Below, piece after piece: positions 25,706 to 36,839 of a stretch of DNA of 64,000 nucleotides. The position numbers were made by a program, and so were the translations under genes. Under the pieces are notes generated by a model. That model did no database searches, was not told the origin of the DNA, and saw only the letters and a program-made list of their open reading frames with translations. The stretch's first letter is position 1; each line of letters begins with the position of its first letter. The DNA comes from Azolla caroliniana (taxonomy: Eukaryota > Polypodiophyta), in contig JBHGNT010000009.1 of assembly GCA_043228905.1 (NCBI GenBank), positions 2,170,001 through 2,234,000 of the forward strand, read 5' to 3'.

Positions 25706-27230
25706 TTTGTTGGAGAGATGTTTTGTGGTTTATGGTTTGGGACTCAAATCTAAGTCTTGTAACCTTAGGCCAACTACCTCTTTTACATGCAAAAAATGTG
25801 ATGGGTTGTATTCTTTTGCTTGTGGATTAAGCCTTTTTTCTCTTGTGCCAAAGCATTAATAGGCATATTTGATAATGAATGCCCTCACATCCAGAGCTCT
25901 AACAATGTCATATTGATTTTTTAACCACAAGAAGATAAGGTTGGCTTTACTTTTTAGTCTTAAACCAATCAACTGAATTTGGTAAAAATACCCTAAATCT
26001 TACAAATCAATTCACTGAAGTGTTATCAATTATTTTAACCAATAAGTAAGTTGTTTTAAATTTTATGATTCTTAAGAAGACATTGTTTCCTTAGCCTTAG
26101 AAAGGGCCACATATAAATGGTTCAAATAGTACATATAAGCACTTAGGAGGGGGTGATTGACCAAGGTTGTGCGGAGAAAGATTGAATAAGCAAAAGCATT
26201 TGAGTAACTATTTTAATTGTAGTGGTATTGAAGGGAAATTTTAAACGTATTTATTTCCAAAACTTACAATGTAAATAACAAAACATTGTTTAGAGTCAAT
26301 TATATGAAAGTTTTGAACTTCTAATGTAACTTTTTGTAGAGGCACAGTTGATGTTGAAAGTAAATAATAAAACATTGAATGGAAAAAGAGGCAAGTGGAC
26401 AAATTCAAATTTTAGGCTTTGGAGGGTTTTTGTTCCCGCCACTTGCCAAAAATGTGGCAACATCCAAATCAAAAGCTCTATTGAACAACAAAATCTTTTT
26501 GTTGGTTCTTATTTATCAACAATACCACATAACTTTGTGTTACACAAAGTTCATGTTCCTATTGATTATATTTGCTTTCCTAGAATGTGTTGTGCATTAC
26601 AATGAGCAAACGAAATACATTTATAAGAGATGTAATTCTTTTCTTCACTTTGAAACGTGACATTACAAGTAAAACAATTATTTGTCAACCTAAAAGTGGG
26701 CATCATTCTTGTAAAGAAATGCAAATATGATGGATGGACCTTATGTTGACATCGTTGAATTGAACTAATTAGCAATGAGAATGTGGTTCAACTACAACAA
26801 ATCACCTAATGGCAACCTAATTTAATACTTTGTACACGTTGCTACAATTACAATTGGCCATTCATGAGTGTATTGTTTGGTAATGTTAGGTAGCTATACT
26901 TCGCTTATGACAATTCCAATGTCAATGCAACACATTGTGAAGAATAAAAGAAGCTCATAAAAATATTACATTGTCAATGAAGAAGATTAATGTTTTAGTG
27001 GGAACACTTGAGATGATGCTAATCAATCATCACATGCTATGAATACCAATTGTTATTGGCCCAATCAATGAATGTAATTTGAAGACTATTTCATAAGAGT
27101 AAGAGCAAGAGAAAAATCAATTTTAATCTCTATGAACATTTTACCATTAAGATACATGCTAATACCAAAAGGTGATTAATCAAAGGGGATCGTTCATTAT
27201 GCGGTTCGTGTTAGGGTTTGGATGTATTGT
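25706..27230. other. 3' flank and intergenic DNA, nothing recognised
   Basis: Contains the 3' untranslated region of the receptor kinase gene and AT-rich DNA. Overlapping frames at 26348-26660 have no domain. Confidence 0.45.
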
Positions 27231-27234
27231 AAGG

Positions 27235-27725
27235 ATGTGGATTAGATGTGTGATTAAATTAGAAAACCCTCTCTTCATCACCTATTCTGGTCATGTATGG
27301 CTACTAAATTGGTTTGGAAAAGGTTTTTACGTCTCTTGCATGATGTATATGGCTCTAGAGTATATACATGGGGGGCAATAATGTGGGTTGATATTAAGGG
27401 TGAGGTACAAGATTATGAAAAAGAAAAGGTTAACTTTGCATTATATACAAGAGGTCCATATGTTGAGGAAGGGTCGCCATGTATGCCTATTAATTCAATA
27501 CAAAATGGGTTGGTTTGGGAGATTATTAGTTTAATAACCTTATTGGTTTTGTGGACTAGTGGATGTCAAAGGATATTTCAGTAAATTCAATGGAATGTTG
27601 TGGATGTGGTCGAGGAGATTTGGCTTACCTTCGTGCATACACTAAAAGGAGAACATGATGCTATCAAGGGCGATTCAAATGTAGTCTTTCGAAAAAAAGG
27701 GTTTTTAAGAAGAGATGGGAAATTA
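27235..27725 (+). mobile_element. Decayed RVT zinc-finger-like element (copy 3, 3' part)
   Basis: Across two frames the residues LFWSCMATKLVWKRF, then YTWGAIMWVDI, and later GDSNVVFRKKG align in order with the 3' parts of the copies at 53040-54323 (VLWSCSFAQQVWKKV, WGSTMW) and 11060-12115 (GNVDVIFRKQ). Only the part 3' of the zinc-finger-like domain is left. Confidence 0.5.
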
Positions 27726-27734
27726 TAAATGTAT

Positions 27735-27905
27735 TCTGCATGGTTAATGGTTGTATATGTTGGAGATATCAGCCACCTCTTTGGGTATTTCCTCCACCAA
27801 CATGAGGCATGTGGCCATGTATAACTATTCTTGGTAATGCTTTCAAATTGGGAGATATGTATATCTATGGCAGTCTAAGAGCAATTGAAAAGGTAAAAAT
27901 CTATG
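27735..27905 (+). repeat. PPR-related repeat, copy of 8330-8411
   Basis: Near-identical over about 90 bp to the reverse complement of 8330-8411, including 'cacctctttgggtatttcctccacc' and 'gaggcatgtggccatgta'. The coding frame reads HLFGYFLHQHEACGHV, then stops. It follows the retroelement remnant directly. Confidence 0.65.
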
Positions 27906-28589
27906 TTGAAGTATCATGTAATCTCTTATTGGAAAAACAATAATAATGAATAGATGCAATTAAGACAATCTTCTAATAGTATGCTTAGATAACATAAAGA
28001 AATTGCATATCCAAAGTCTAACAAAGCTTGCTCGAAAATATGTTACAGAAGGTACATGGACAATCAAGGGTATTTGAGACACCCTCTACTTCACAAAGAA
28101 GATTTTTCGATGAGGTAGACCGAGATATCATTCATGACTTTGTCTAGACACGTATTATTTTGTGATGCTATGCAATCGTTGACACTCTAGATATGTTACT
28201 TTACTTTACTAAGGTCGTTGATTTTAAACACATATGATATATCACATATTGCCTATATACATCACTTGATTCCTCTTTGTCTTCCTCTCCTCTATTACTT
28301 TTTTTTATGAGATGAAGTACCACAAGATCCATGCCAGATGGATAGATGAGCAATTGCAGGATTGTGATAAGGTAAGCATCACATTGCTCTATTAATAACA
28401 CTAATGTCTAGTGAGCATAAATACTCGATGTGGGAATAGGCAATTCAAGGTCGAGAGCAATGGCAATGAGAAGATCAAACTGTTTTTTGTGAAGTGTGAG
28501 TGAAGCAAGAGGTATACATTTTCTTTTTATCCCATATTCAAATGCAAGTTAAACCTTGGGCTATAAAGAAGAAAATATTATCCCTTGCA

Positions 28590-28692
28590 AGAGTGTACTA
28601 TTCTTTCGCCTTTTCCTACCTCAAACACCTTAATCCTAATTTTTTGAATTGGGGAAGCTTGGATTGTCATTAAATTGAGCTTCACATTAGCA
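28590..28692 (+). pseudogene. U5 snRNA pseudogene with loop 1 deleted
   Basis: The sequence jumps from ATTCTTTCGCCTTTT straight to the 3' part CCTACCTCAAACACC, so most of loop 1 and the whole 3' side of its stem are missing. The Sm-site region (AATTTTTTG) and a 3' GAAGCTT...GAGCTTC stem remain. A USE-like word (28529-28539) and a TATA-like word (28562-28568) lie upstream at 33-bp spacing. It cannot make a working U5. Confidence 0.75.
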
Positions 28693-29164
28693 AATCTCAA
28701 GCACAACAAAATGGCAAACTGGCCATCTTGTATTATGACTTATAAAGCATCATGATGCAAGAGATTTGAAGATTTTTGTTATGATCGTGATGAAAGAGGT
28801 TAAATGATTTTTGTTATGATTATGTTGAAAGAGGTTTAATGAAAATTGATTAAATGTATTCGATCTTGCTCACTTTGTGCCTTGTTGTACACGAGATGAT
28901 TGAAATGAGGTATAAAATGAACAAGAGGATTGGTCACATGCTCTCGGATGTCAAAGTTTCATCCTTGATGTAAAAAGACAATAGTTAACACGAATAGGAA
29001 ATCAAGGAAAGTGGCATGACGTGGCGATTACAAAAAGGGAAATTGTTGTTTATCCATGAATGAGTTGTAGATATAGTTCTCTCACGTTAGTTTATTCCAT
29101 ATGCAAGCAACAATAGGAAAATGTAGATGGTCTAAAAATACAAATAATAGTTACCCATGAATTT

Positions 29165-29295
29165 CATTAGGATGGTGTGGCTTAAGCACAACAACCTTTT
29201 ATTGAAGAATAGCGGGTACTAATCCTTCCAATGATCTAACCCTAAGATTCAAATGGTGAAAGTTGTTCCTCGTTTCTAAGATGCAACTTCCCACT
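29165..29295 (+). pseudogene. Highly decayed U5 snRNA pseudogene
   Basis: GGATGGTGTGGCTTAAGCACA, then TGAAGAATA, ATCTAACCCTAA and a closing AGTTG...CAACTTCCC stem follow the order of a U5 gene. Loop 1 is lost apart from CCTTTTA. There is no clear USE. Confidence 0.45.
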
Positions 29296-29726
29296 ATATA
29301 AAGGCTACTACCACATTTAATTGGTACCCTAGACTTGTGAGGTTATAACTTGGTTGAGCCATTTGAAAACATGAACATGTATTGACATGATGATGAGCCT
29401 TTGCACTAGGTACCTAGGATATAACAAGAAAAAAGTTCCTCAATGGACATGTTTGACGAAACAACACTTTTGAACCTCAATGGACATGTTTGGATCATGT
29501 TGGGATTAGTTGTCGTGGACCATTGCAACCCACGAGATGGGTAAGGTAGATTTTCTATTTGATCACTTGTACCTTAAGATTTGTAGCCCATATATATGTA
29601 TATAAAGATGAAGGTGATATAGCCAAGTTTGTGTGTGGACTGGACGGGTTTCAGATATCGGAATGTGGAAATGAATCTAAAAAAAGGCTATTATGAGAAA
29701 AGGAAAGGAGTCATTTCTTTTGGTTT

Positions 29727-29767
29727 ATCCCACATACAAGGGATTAAAGACCCGTGGGATATAAATA
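29727..29767 (+). promoter_or_regulatory. snRNA promoter (USE + TATA) of U5 copy A
   Basis: USE-like ATCCCACATAC at 29727-29737 (plant consensus RTCCCACATCG) and TATAAATA at 29760-29767. The start-to-start spacing of 33 bp is the longer spacing expected for Pol II snRNA genes. Confidence 0.8.
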
Positions 29768-29790
29768 GGAGATATCAAATTCATCTCAAA

Positions 29791-29921
29791 CCATCGGGAT
29801 GGCGTGGGTTGAGCACAGAGCGAACTATTCTTTCGCCTTTTACTAAAGAATACCGTGTGCTCCTCCTACCTCAAACGCCCTAACCCTAATTTTTGGGATT
29901 GGAATTTCTTACGAGGTTCCA
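29791..29921 (+). ncRNA. U5: U5 spliceosomal snRNA (copy A)
   Basis: U5 snRNA, the core of the U5 snRNP that aligns exon ends during splicing. The invariant loop 1 sequence CGCCTTTTACTAAAG lies at 29834-29848, closed by an ATTCTTT/AAAGAAT stem. The outer stem pairs GAGCACA with TGTGCTC. A canonical Sm site AATTTTTGG lies near 29888-29896, followed by a terminal hairpin (29901-29920, GGAATTTC/GAGGTTCC, all pairs including G-U). The start is set about 30 bp after the TATA box. Every conserved element is intact, so this copy is probably expressed. The exact 5' and 3' ends are estimates. Confidence 0.9.
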
Positions 29922-31339
29922 CATACAAAAAAAACCAATGCAAGTCAATGTCGCTGCTGAGGGTTGTATCCCTCGCTGGCTAAGGGTGAAGTAGTGTCCC
30001 AGGAATTCTTTATTGGGTGTTTACCTGTATATTATTCCAATTAAGTTTGTTGAAGAAGCTCCCACATTGAATGAGCTTGCTTGCTACTGCAGAGTTTGGC
30101 TAGTTTATGGAAAACAATGTTCAGTAGTTTAGCGGATGTATACTTATTTAGGTTAGGGAAAACAGCAAAGGTTAAATAATGTATACTATATGCATAGCAT
30201 GTCCAAGAAATCAAATTTGTTCTACAAGGAATAAGATGTTTCAGGCATGTCGACAATTGTTGGATGTGATTGATGAGTTCTCGGTACGTAGATGAGACTT
30301 GGGTGTTAAATGTCCATCGTATATACGACAATTTTACCGCCTACACTTGATTGAAAATAAGGAAATATGCAACGCTTCCTAGAGTTTAAAGTTATACGAA
30401 AGAGTGAAGGTTAAACACCATGATAGGATAGAAGTTTGCACAAAACACATCTCCTATAATGAATTAGTGTATCTTAAAACTTAACTTTTCAAATATATTA
30501 GATGGTTAACATAACCAATGTTGTACTTTTTCAATCAAAGTTCAAAATGGCGAGACTATTGTGTGAGAAGAGAGAGACAGAGATAACATGAATTTGAGTT
30601 GTTTTTTGTGGAGATTTTAAAGTAGGAGATCAATTCAGTTACGTATCAAAACCACATTTTTACCGAGAGATGTAATAAACAATATATTCTTGCATATTGA
30701 CTGAATCACTAAAGGGAACACATAGGTTGGGTATTTGTTACAAAGAGCCACAAAGGTTGATAAAACAAATACTTTTCTCTCTTTGATTCATGAGGAATTG
30801 AAAACATATTGGGACAAGAATGGTTGGTATTAAGAATTGCAAGAAATCTTGGTAAAAGATTTTCCATTAAGGGGAGAAAATGTTCCCTTAATTTTTTTGA
30901 CTATTTTTATGGATTAGTAGCTACTAGCTAGCTAGCATCTCTTATGGATGTAGTATTAGTTGGGTGGGAGGACTCCGTTGGTGAAACAAGAATTGCAATT
31001 GGAGAGCATAGACATTTTACCTTTCAAATTGAAAACTATAGGGATTTTCTAGTCAAATGCGTGTGTATTCCTATATAGCACGAACTATTGTCATATACTC
31101 CTTTTCTAGCATTCGGTGAACGGTTTTGATTGCATGTGGTAAGATTCCTCACACTCTAGTCTTTATCTATCATGTTGCATAAACAAAAAACATATTGGCT
31201 AGTGTGTCTCATAATACCTAAAGAAAAAACAGACAATCTCTGATATAACACTAGGGAAATAGAGGGATGATAGGGCATGAGGTGGTGATGCAAAGAAGAG
31301 ATGGTATGTAATTAAACTATTGGTCATGCACCAAGGAAA

Positions 31340-31412
31340 TAATGAAGGAGAACTGGTCTATTTCAAACGCTCTCTTGCAAATGGAGGTTGTGAGTTCGAA
31401 TCCTTCTAAGAA
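31340..31412 (+). ncRNA. tRNA-like sequence (tRNA pseudogene or SINE head)
   Basis: GAGTTCGAATCC at about 31393-31404 is an excellent Pol III B-box. About 40 nt upstream, ACTGGTCTATTTCAAACGC weakly resembles an A-box and D-arm. There is no clean acceptor stem. It lies about 200 bp upstream of U5 copy B. Confidence 0.35.
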
Positions 31413-31549
31413 GTCTCTTTCCCTATTTTATTTTATTTTTAATTTTGATGAATGGCCAAATACCCCATTTTTATTGTAAACCAATTGTCTCATGGGCCAA
31501 TTTTGGTCTTAGAAGATGTTAATCTCTCTCTCATGTTTGTTGTTTATAT

Positions 31550-31585
31550 ATCCCACATGCAAAAAGACAATGTACTCTATAAAAA
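31550..31585 (+). promoter_or_regulatory. snRNA promoter (USE + TATA) of U5 copy B
   Basis: USE-like ATCCCACATGC at 31550-31560 and TATAAAAA at 31578-31585. The spacing is 28 bp, about 5 bp shorter than in the other copies, which may weaken it. Confidence 0.7.
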
Positions 31586-31610
31586 GCAATTCAGAGCTAC
31601 GATCATTCTT

Positions 31611-31740
31611 TATCGGGATGGCGTGGGTTGAGCACAAAGTGAATTGTTCTTTCGCCCTTTACTAATGAATACCGTGTGGTCCTCTTGCCTCAAACGCCCT
31701 AACCCTACTTTTTTGGATTGGAATCTCTTACAAGCTTCCA
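31611..31740 (+). ncRNA. U5: U5 snRNA (copy B), probably a mutated copy
   Basis: Full-length U5-like sequence. Loop 1 at 31653-31667 carries CGCCCTTTACTAATG, with one change inside the invariant loop and one in the closing stem. The Sm site is changed to ACTTTTTTGG, and the terminal hairpin near 31720-31739 has two mismatches. Together with the shortened promoter spacing, this suggests a pseudogene or weakly active variant. Confidence 0.75.
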
Positions 31741-32278
31741 TTTACAAATCAATTTGAGTATATGATGTTTTACAGGTAAAGGAAGACTAATTATCTTTAA
31801 CAGGAAATTTGTTACTTTTTACTTTCTAGGATTGATTCTTCACATTTGCCTTAAGGGTCTCATGTTGTGCGAGACGACAAAGGAATCAATTTTTTACCAT
31901 CATCCATGTATGAGATTAGGAACTGATCCATCATATTCATGCCCAACACCAGAAAATAAATTAACTTTGATCAGACAAGTGTGCAATATGTTCATTAACA
32001 ACCTGATCAATATACATTGAAAGTGATACTAACTTTCCTCGCTTTATTAGGATTTGGAAGGTGAGAATTTGATGACTAAGTAGCTATAATACGATGCTTA
32101 CCAATGTACTATATAGCGAGATGGAATGCTCACCAATGCTAACTTTGGACTGGTCACTGTAATTTTCATGTAGTCAATCTATACCTAAGAAGATGGATTT
32201 TAGGACTAAATAGAAATCAAGAACATATCAATTTTGCATTAACTTGCCTATTCTCTTTCAAAACCTTGTTGGATACCA

Positions 32279-32480
32279 TTGATCATATATTTAGTGCCTA
32301 AATGGAGAGGAAAAACTCTGATAGAGGACAAAAAACACATAAACAATGGTTGCAATAGTTCCACCTATACTCAGTAGAAATTCTCACCCTATAGTTAGAA
32401 AAGAAAAAATAATGCAAAACAAGGGCACAAGCCATTTTGGCCTTTTCACAATGCGTACATGTATCTATGTACATATGACA
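32279..32480 (-). repeat. 3' LTR of the copia element
   Basis: Begins TGTCATATG and ends ATGATCA on the minus strand, about 202 bp, and shares a core with 34675-34840. The sequence just beyond its outer end reads ATGGTATCC, which resembles a primer-binding site. A tandem or recombined element is therefore possible. Confidence 0.6.
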
Positions 32481-32579
32481 ATCTCCCACTAAAAGGCCTA
32501 AACTAAGAGTACAAACAATAGAAGGTTGAACTATACAAGGCCTATACCTCCCACTTGATGGGCATGTTACGTAAGGCAC

Positions 32580-33967
32580 TAGGTGATCCCCATCAAGTGA
32601 CAACAATGCCCTAATGCATCTCGTGGTAAGGCCTTGGTCAATGCATATGCGACATTTTCTCAAGAAACAAGCTAATGCAACCATTAGCTAAGCATTCACG
32701 AATGAAATGGTATCACACTCCAATGTGCTTGGTCTTTGCATGATATACTAGGTTCTTAGCCAAAGCAATGGCACTCAGATTTATCACAAAACAATTTGGG
32801 TACATGTTGAGGTATACCCATGTCACTGGCTAATCGAGACAGCCAAATTGCTTCCTTACATGCCTCGCTGGTTGCAACATACTCTGCCTTTGTAGTTGAC
32901 ACTGCGACACATTCTTAAAGATGAGATCTCCAAGCAATGACACCACCCATAATTTGAAAAATGTACTATGAAGTATATTTCCTACTGTCAACACATCCAG
33001 CATAATCTGAATCTGTGTATCCGATGATAGAGACATCACCTCTACCCAAACATATACACTTATCTTTAGTGCCACTCAGATATCTCAATATCAACTTGAT
33101 TGCATCCCAATGTTTCTTACCAAGATTTGACATGAATCGACTTAGTGCTCCCACTACAAATGCAATGTCTGGTCTAATAGCTGTTATGGCGTACATAAGA
33201 CTACCAATAATAGATTGATAAGGAACCTTGGTCATGAATTCCTTGTCCTCATCATATGTGGGGCAATCATACGTGCTCAGCTTTACATATGTGGGCAATG
33301 GAGTGCTCAACGGCTTTGCATTCTCCATATTAAACCTCTTGAGTACTTTGGATATGTACTCAACCTCAGACAAGTAAATGCATCGTTTACTCCTATCACG
33401 AGTAATACACATACCAAGAATATGTTTTGCGTCTCCCAAATCATTCATGTCAAAAGTCTAACTCAAGTTTTTCTTCAACGAGGATAACTATCCTTGTTTT
33501 TACCAAGGATAAGCATGTAATCAACATAGAGTATCAAGGATCCCCATTGCTTGTAGTGCTCCCCTGAGTCTTCATAAAAGCATCAAACTTTTGGTACCAG
33601 AATCTTGGGGACTGCCTAAGCCCGTACAAGTTCGTACAAGCTCTTCTTGAGTTTACATACCAAGTGTTCTTTGCTTGAGACTTCATAACCTTCTAGTTGT
33701 TCCATATAGATCTCCTCATCAAGATCCCCATGCAAGAAAGCAATCTTTACATACATGAGTAGATCGTCTCACTAGTTGCTGAACCGGAGTTGGAATGTTC
33801 TTAGGTTGTACACATGTGTCATCCTTTTGAACATCCTCATATGGGTGAACATATGTAGGACTACCTAGCATAGGTGTTGGATTATTCTTTTGCACACTAA
33901 TAGAGGGTGTAACATCTTGAAACACCACTATCCTCACTTCCACATTCTTAATTGGCTGCTTATGCAT
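32580..33967 (-). pseudogene. Copia reverse transcriptase/RNase H remnant
   Basis: Reading down the minus strand: a linker (33967-33719), then [18 protein letters not shown] (about 33735-33680). Next comes the catalytic strand, with YVDY where YVDD is expected, so the second Asp is lost. The open stretch 33448-32966 follows (DLGDAKHILGM, MYAITAIRPDIAF, GYTDSDYAGC). RNase H residues TTKAEYVATSEACKEAIW (about 32905-32850) are in a shifted frame. Several stops and shifts interrupt it. Confidence 0.85.
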
Positions 33968-34099
33968 AATCTTGTCATTGAAAATGACATCATCGCTTCT
34001 TACTATAGTGTGTGTTCAGGGTCCCATGAGCGATATCCAAACTGACCATCTATACCATAGCCAAGAAAAATACATTTTTTTGCTTTTGAAATCTAGTTT

Positions 34100-34492
34100 T
34101 TACCTTAACTGTTTTGGAACATGAGCATATGCTTCACATCCAAACACTCTAAGATGATCATGTTGAGGGGGTTTTCCAGTCCACAACTCTTGTGCCACTT
34201 TCAAGCCTTTGGCAGTACTAGGTGATAAATTAATCACATGAACAACAATTAGAACTGCTTCTGCCCAAAAACCTTGTGGAAGGTTTGCATGATGCAACAT
34301 AGAAACAACTCTGTCCTGGATGGTTCTACTCATTCTTTCTACTACACCATTTTGTACAAGAGTGTAGGGGGTAGTGTACTCTCTACGAATGCCTCTAGAC
34401 TCGCAAAAAATCCTAAACTCATTAGAGATATACTCACCTCCATTATCGGAACGTAAAGCCTTAAGCTTTATTCCTTTTTCAGCTTCAGCCAC
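34100..34492 (-). pseudogene. Copia integrase fragment
   Basis: About 130 codons. LRSDNGGEY and VVERMSRTIQDR are part of the retroviral-type integrase catalytic core, with Asp and the following Glu-region visible. WTGKPPQHDHLRVFGCEAYAHVP is the conserved C-terminal continuation of copia integrases. The N-terminal zinc-binding half is missing. Confidence 0.88.
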
Positions 34493-34567
34493 GAGGCACC
34501 ATTCTCCAACCTAGCTACTACAATCTTCCAAGCTCCACAATAGGGTTTCCCAACGCTCGGATACCAC

Positions 34568-34859
34568 TGTTGTAAGTCGGTGGAGCAGAAAACTGCAGTT
34601 CTTCTCAAGGGTATGAATGCAAAGACAAAAAAAATGGAGAGTTTTTCTCAAGGGTATGAATGCAGAGACAGAAAAATGGAGAGGAAAAACTCGGATAGAA
34701 GGCAAAAAACACATAAACGATGGCTGCAATAGTTCTGCCTATACTCAGCAGAGATTCTCACCCTATAGCTAGAAAAGAAAAAATAAAGCAAAACAAGAGC
34801 ACAGGCCATTTTTGGTCTTTTCACATTGTTATAGAGTGGCCTTGTTAGAAGGATGTACA
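34568..34859 (-). repeat. 5' LTR of the copia element
   Basis: About 292 bp. It contains an internal duplication (34605-34680) of a 'ttctcaagggtatgaatgca' word that the other LTR lacks. Confidence 0.65.
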
Positions 34860-35701
34860 CGTTTCCACTGCATATTTTTTATGAACTGAAGAATACCTAG
34901 GATGGATTCTTGAGTTTTTACTGCGAAATAAGAAATCTTTTGTGAGGCTTTACGAAAATTTCGATTATTGTTGACCACAAAAATCTATGATCTCAGATGG
35001 TCAGAAAGATCTGCTATTGAAACTGTGGTAATGGAAGATAGATGAAAGTTCCCTGATCGAACTAAATGAAAACAAAGACCTGAGTAAAGACAATAAAGAA
35101 CACAAAAGAAAAGCTTGCCGATCCTCTACTAGCCACAGACAAGGGACGGAAAAATCTGAATTTAGCACAAGTTTCTTTCTACTTCTCAAAAAACGAATGG
35201 CAGGATATTTATACTATACATGTAAATGTTTCTTTCATGAAAACAGTTAAATTGATTCAGAAAAAACAAGTTATCAGAAGGTAATTTAGAAAAAAGAAAC
35301 TGGTTCTTGAATGCAGTAGTTCATCGTATGTATAAGCTATATGGTTTATCAATTGCAACCCGATGGATGAACATGATTCACAACTTTTTAACTTCAACAT
35401 GACATTTTGCCGAGAGGGAGATGATGAGGTGTTGCGGCAGCAGATTGCATTCGCAAATCTTCAGGGAACTTGGTTGAAGGTTGTGTTTAGAGATATATGA
35501 AATTGCTCATACTGACACTAATGTTAAGGGTAAGGTGAGCCTGCCTACAGTCGATTAAGCAAACATTAAAGGAGGAACTGGCTTGAAATGGCATGGATCA
35601 AAGCTTCAAAATAACATTAGATAAACAGACGCGAGCTTCATCAGTTTGAAAAATCGGCTACTACAAAAGACAAACTTTCTATTTGCTTTTATTCGCATTT
35701 G

Positions 35702-35854
35702 CAGGTGGGAAGCTCCGCCTATGATGATAGAGAGAGCTTCCCCGGTTTAAAAATTAGGGTTAGGGCGATTGAGGTAGGAGGAGCACACGGTATTCTTTAG
35801 TAAAAGGCGAAAGAATAATTCGCTCTGTGCTCAACCCACGCCATCCCGATGAAG
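35702..35854 (-). ncRNA. U5: U5 spliceosomal snRNA (copy C)
   Basis: Minus-strand U5. Invariant loop 1 is intact (35809-35795) with a perfect ATTCTTT/AAAGAAT stem and a good outer stem. The Sm region reads AATTTTTAAA instead of the usual GG ending. The terminal hairpin is a long-loop type: a perfect 9-bp GGGAAGCTC/GAGCTTCCC stem with an 18-nt loop (35733-35702 region). Promoter intact. Possibly expressed; the Sm change is the main doubt. Confidence 0.82.
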
Positions 35855-35876
35855 TGTAATTGCAGCTCTGATTTGG

Positions 35877-35916
35877 TTTTTATAGAGTACCTGCATTTTC
35901 TTTTTGCATGTGGGAT
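35877..35916 (-). promoter_or_regulatory. snRNA promoter (USE + TATA) of U5 copy C
   Basis: On the minus strand, USE-like ATCCCACATGC at 35916-35906 and TATAAAAA at 35884-35877, start-to-start spacing 32 bp. The flank is clearly related to the promoter of copy B on the opposite strand. Confidence 0.8.
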
Positions 35917-36140
35917 ATGTCTAACAACAAACATGAGAGACGTGCAGAGAACCATGATAGTTCATTTACAAAGTTGAAGGAGAGAACCATGATGGCTCAT
36001 TTACAAAGTTAACGGATGATGGGTGTCAATTACAATTACGAGAACAATTCCCTAAAATCCATCGAGAGTGTATTGAGTATAATTGTGAGATTAAGTTCCT
36101 TGATTGGATGTGTTACATGGCTTATTGATCCATTTTTGTA

Positions 36141-36540
36141 ATCCTCTTCTCTGGAGTCTGAACATACAAAATGCGCAGCTATGACGAATGAATGTGTTGC
36201 AATTTGAGAGAGAGAGAGAGAGAGAGATCATGAAGATTGCACAAAGTGTTGTCGAGCACAGAAAACATACAAAAATCCTCTTCTCTGGAGTCTGAACATA
36301 CAAAATGCGCAGCTATGACGAATGAATGTGTTGCAATTTGAGAGAGAGAGAGAGAGAGAGATCATGAAGATTGCACAAAGTGTTGTCGAGCACAGAAAAC
36401 ATACAAAAATCCTCTTCTCTGGAGTCTGAACATACAAAATGCGCAGCTATGACGAATGAATGTGTTGCAATTTGAGAGAGAGAGAGAGAGAGAGATCATG
36501 AAGATTGCACAAAGTGTTGTCGAGCACAGAAAACATACAT
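36141..36540. repeat. Tandem repeat, three copies of a 134-bp unit
   Basis: Units start at 36141, 36275 and 36409 and are almost identical. Each contains 'ctggagtctgaacatac', a (GA)n run and 'gttgtcgagcacagaaaa'. The very low divergence points to recent expansion. Overlapping minus-strand frames of 60-70 codons with the same peptide are products of the repeat. Confidence 0.97.
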
Positions 36541-36707
36541 TGGCGATCAACTATAACGATTGTTTTGAGGTATAAATCCATTGGCCATCAATCACTAAGA
36601 ATGCCCAATGTTGACATGGGTGGGGATAATGGCTGTTTTTATCCAACATGGTATAGAAAAGGTGGTCGTGGACCTTGGCTACGATAGTAAAATATCACTT
36701 TAGCCAT

Positions 36708-36832
36708 TTGAGCATATAGGCAGAATTTCCATTTCCATTTTACTAAAAAATATTGTGTTCTTTCCCTACACAAATGCCCTAGTCCTAATGTTTTAAATTG
36801 TGGAATCTCATATTTCATTAGGTAGAGTTTCC
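36708..36832 (+). pseudogene. Degenerate U5 snRNA pseudogene
   Basis: AGCATATAGG, then CCATTTTACTAAAAAATA, CCTACACAAATGCCCTAG and CCTAATGTTTTAA follow the order of the intact copies. Loop 1 CGCC and the Sm site are corrupted, but a GGAATCTC...GAGTTTCC terminal stem remains. Confidence 0.6.
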
Positions 36833-36839
36833 CACATTA

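Larger units (their letters stand above)
32279..34859 (-). mobile_element. Deleted Ty1/copia LTR retrotransposon
   Basis: Minus-strand copia element. Putative 5' LTR 34859-34568 (TGTACATCC...ACAACA) is followed by a primer-binding site, TGGTATCCGAGC at 34567-34556, similar to the initiator-Met type. Only about 60 bp later the integrase core fragment starts, so gag, protease and the 5' part of integrase are gone. The 3' LTR-like repeat is 32480-32279, next to a purine-rich tract (AGTGGGAGA). The two LTRs share about 165 bp (32300-32465 and 34675-34840), but their ends differ in length and sequence. Stops and frameshifts show it is dead. No target-site duplication was found. Confidence 0.8.

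Noticed and set aside
29629-29883. 84-codon frame ending TKEYRVLLLPQTP, and a similar one at 39026-39211 (minus)
   Set aside because: The shared peptide is the translation of U5 snRNA loop 1 and its stem; these are RNA genes, not coding regions.
36091-36550. CRISPR-like look of three regular 134-bp repeats
   Set aside because: Whole units repeat without unique spacers, and the genome is a plant; it is an ordinary tandem duplication.
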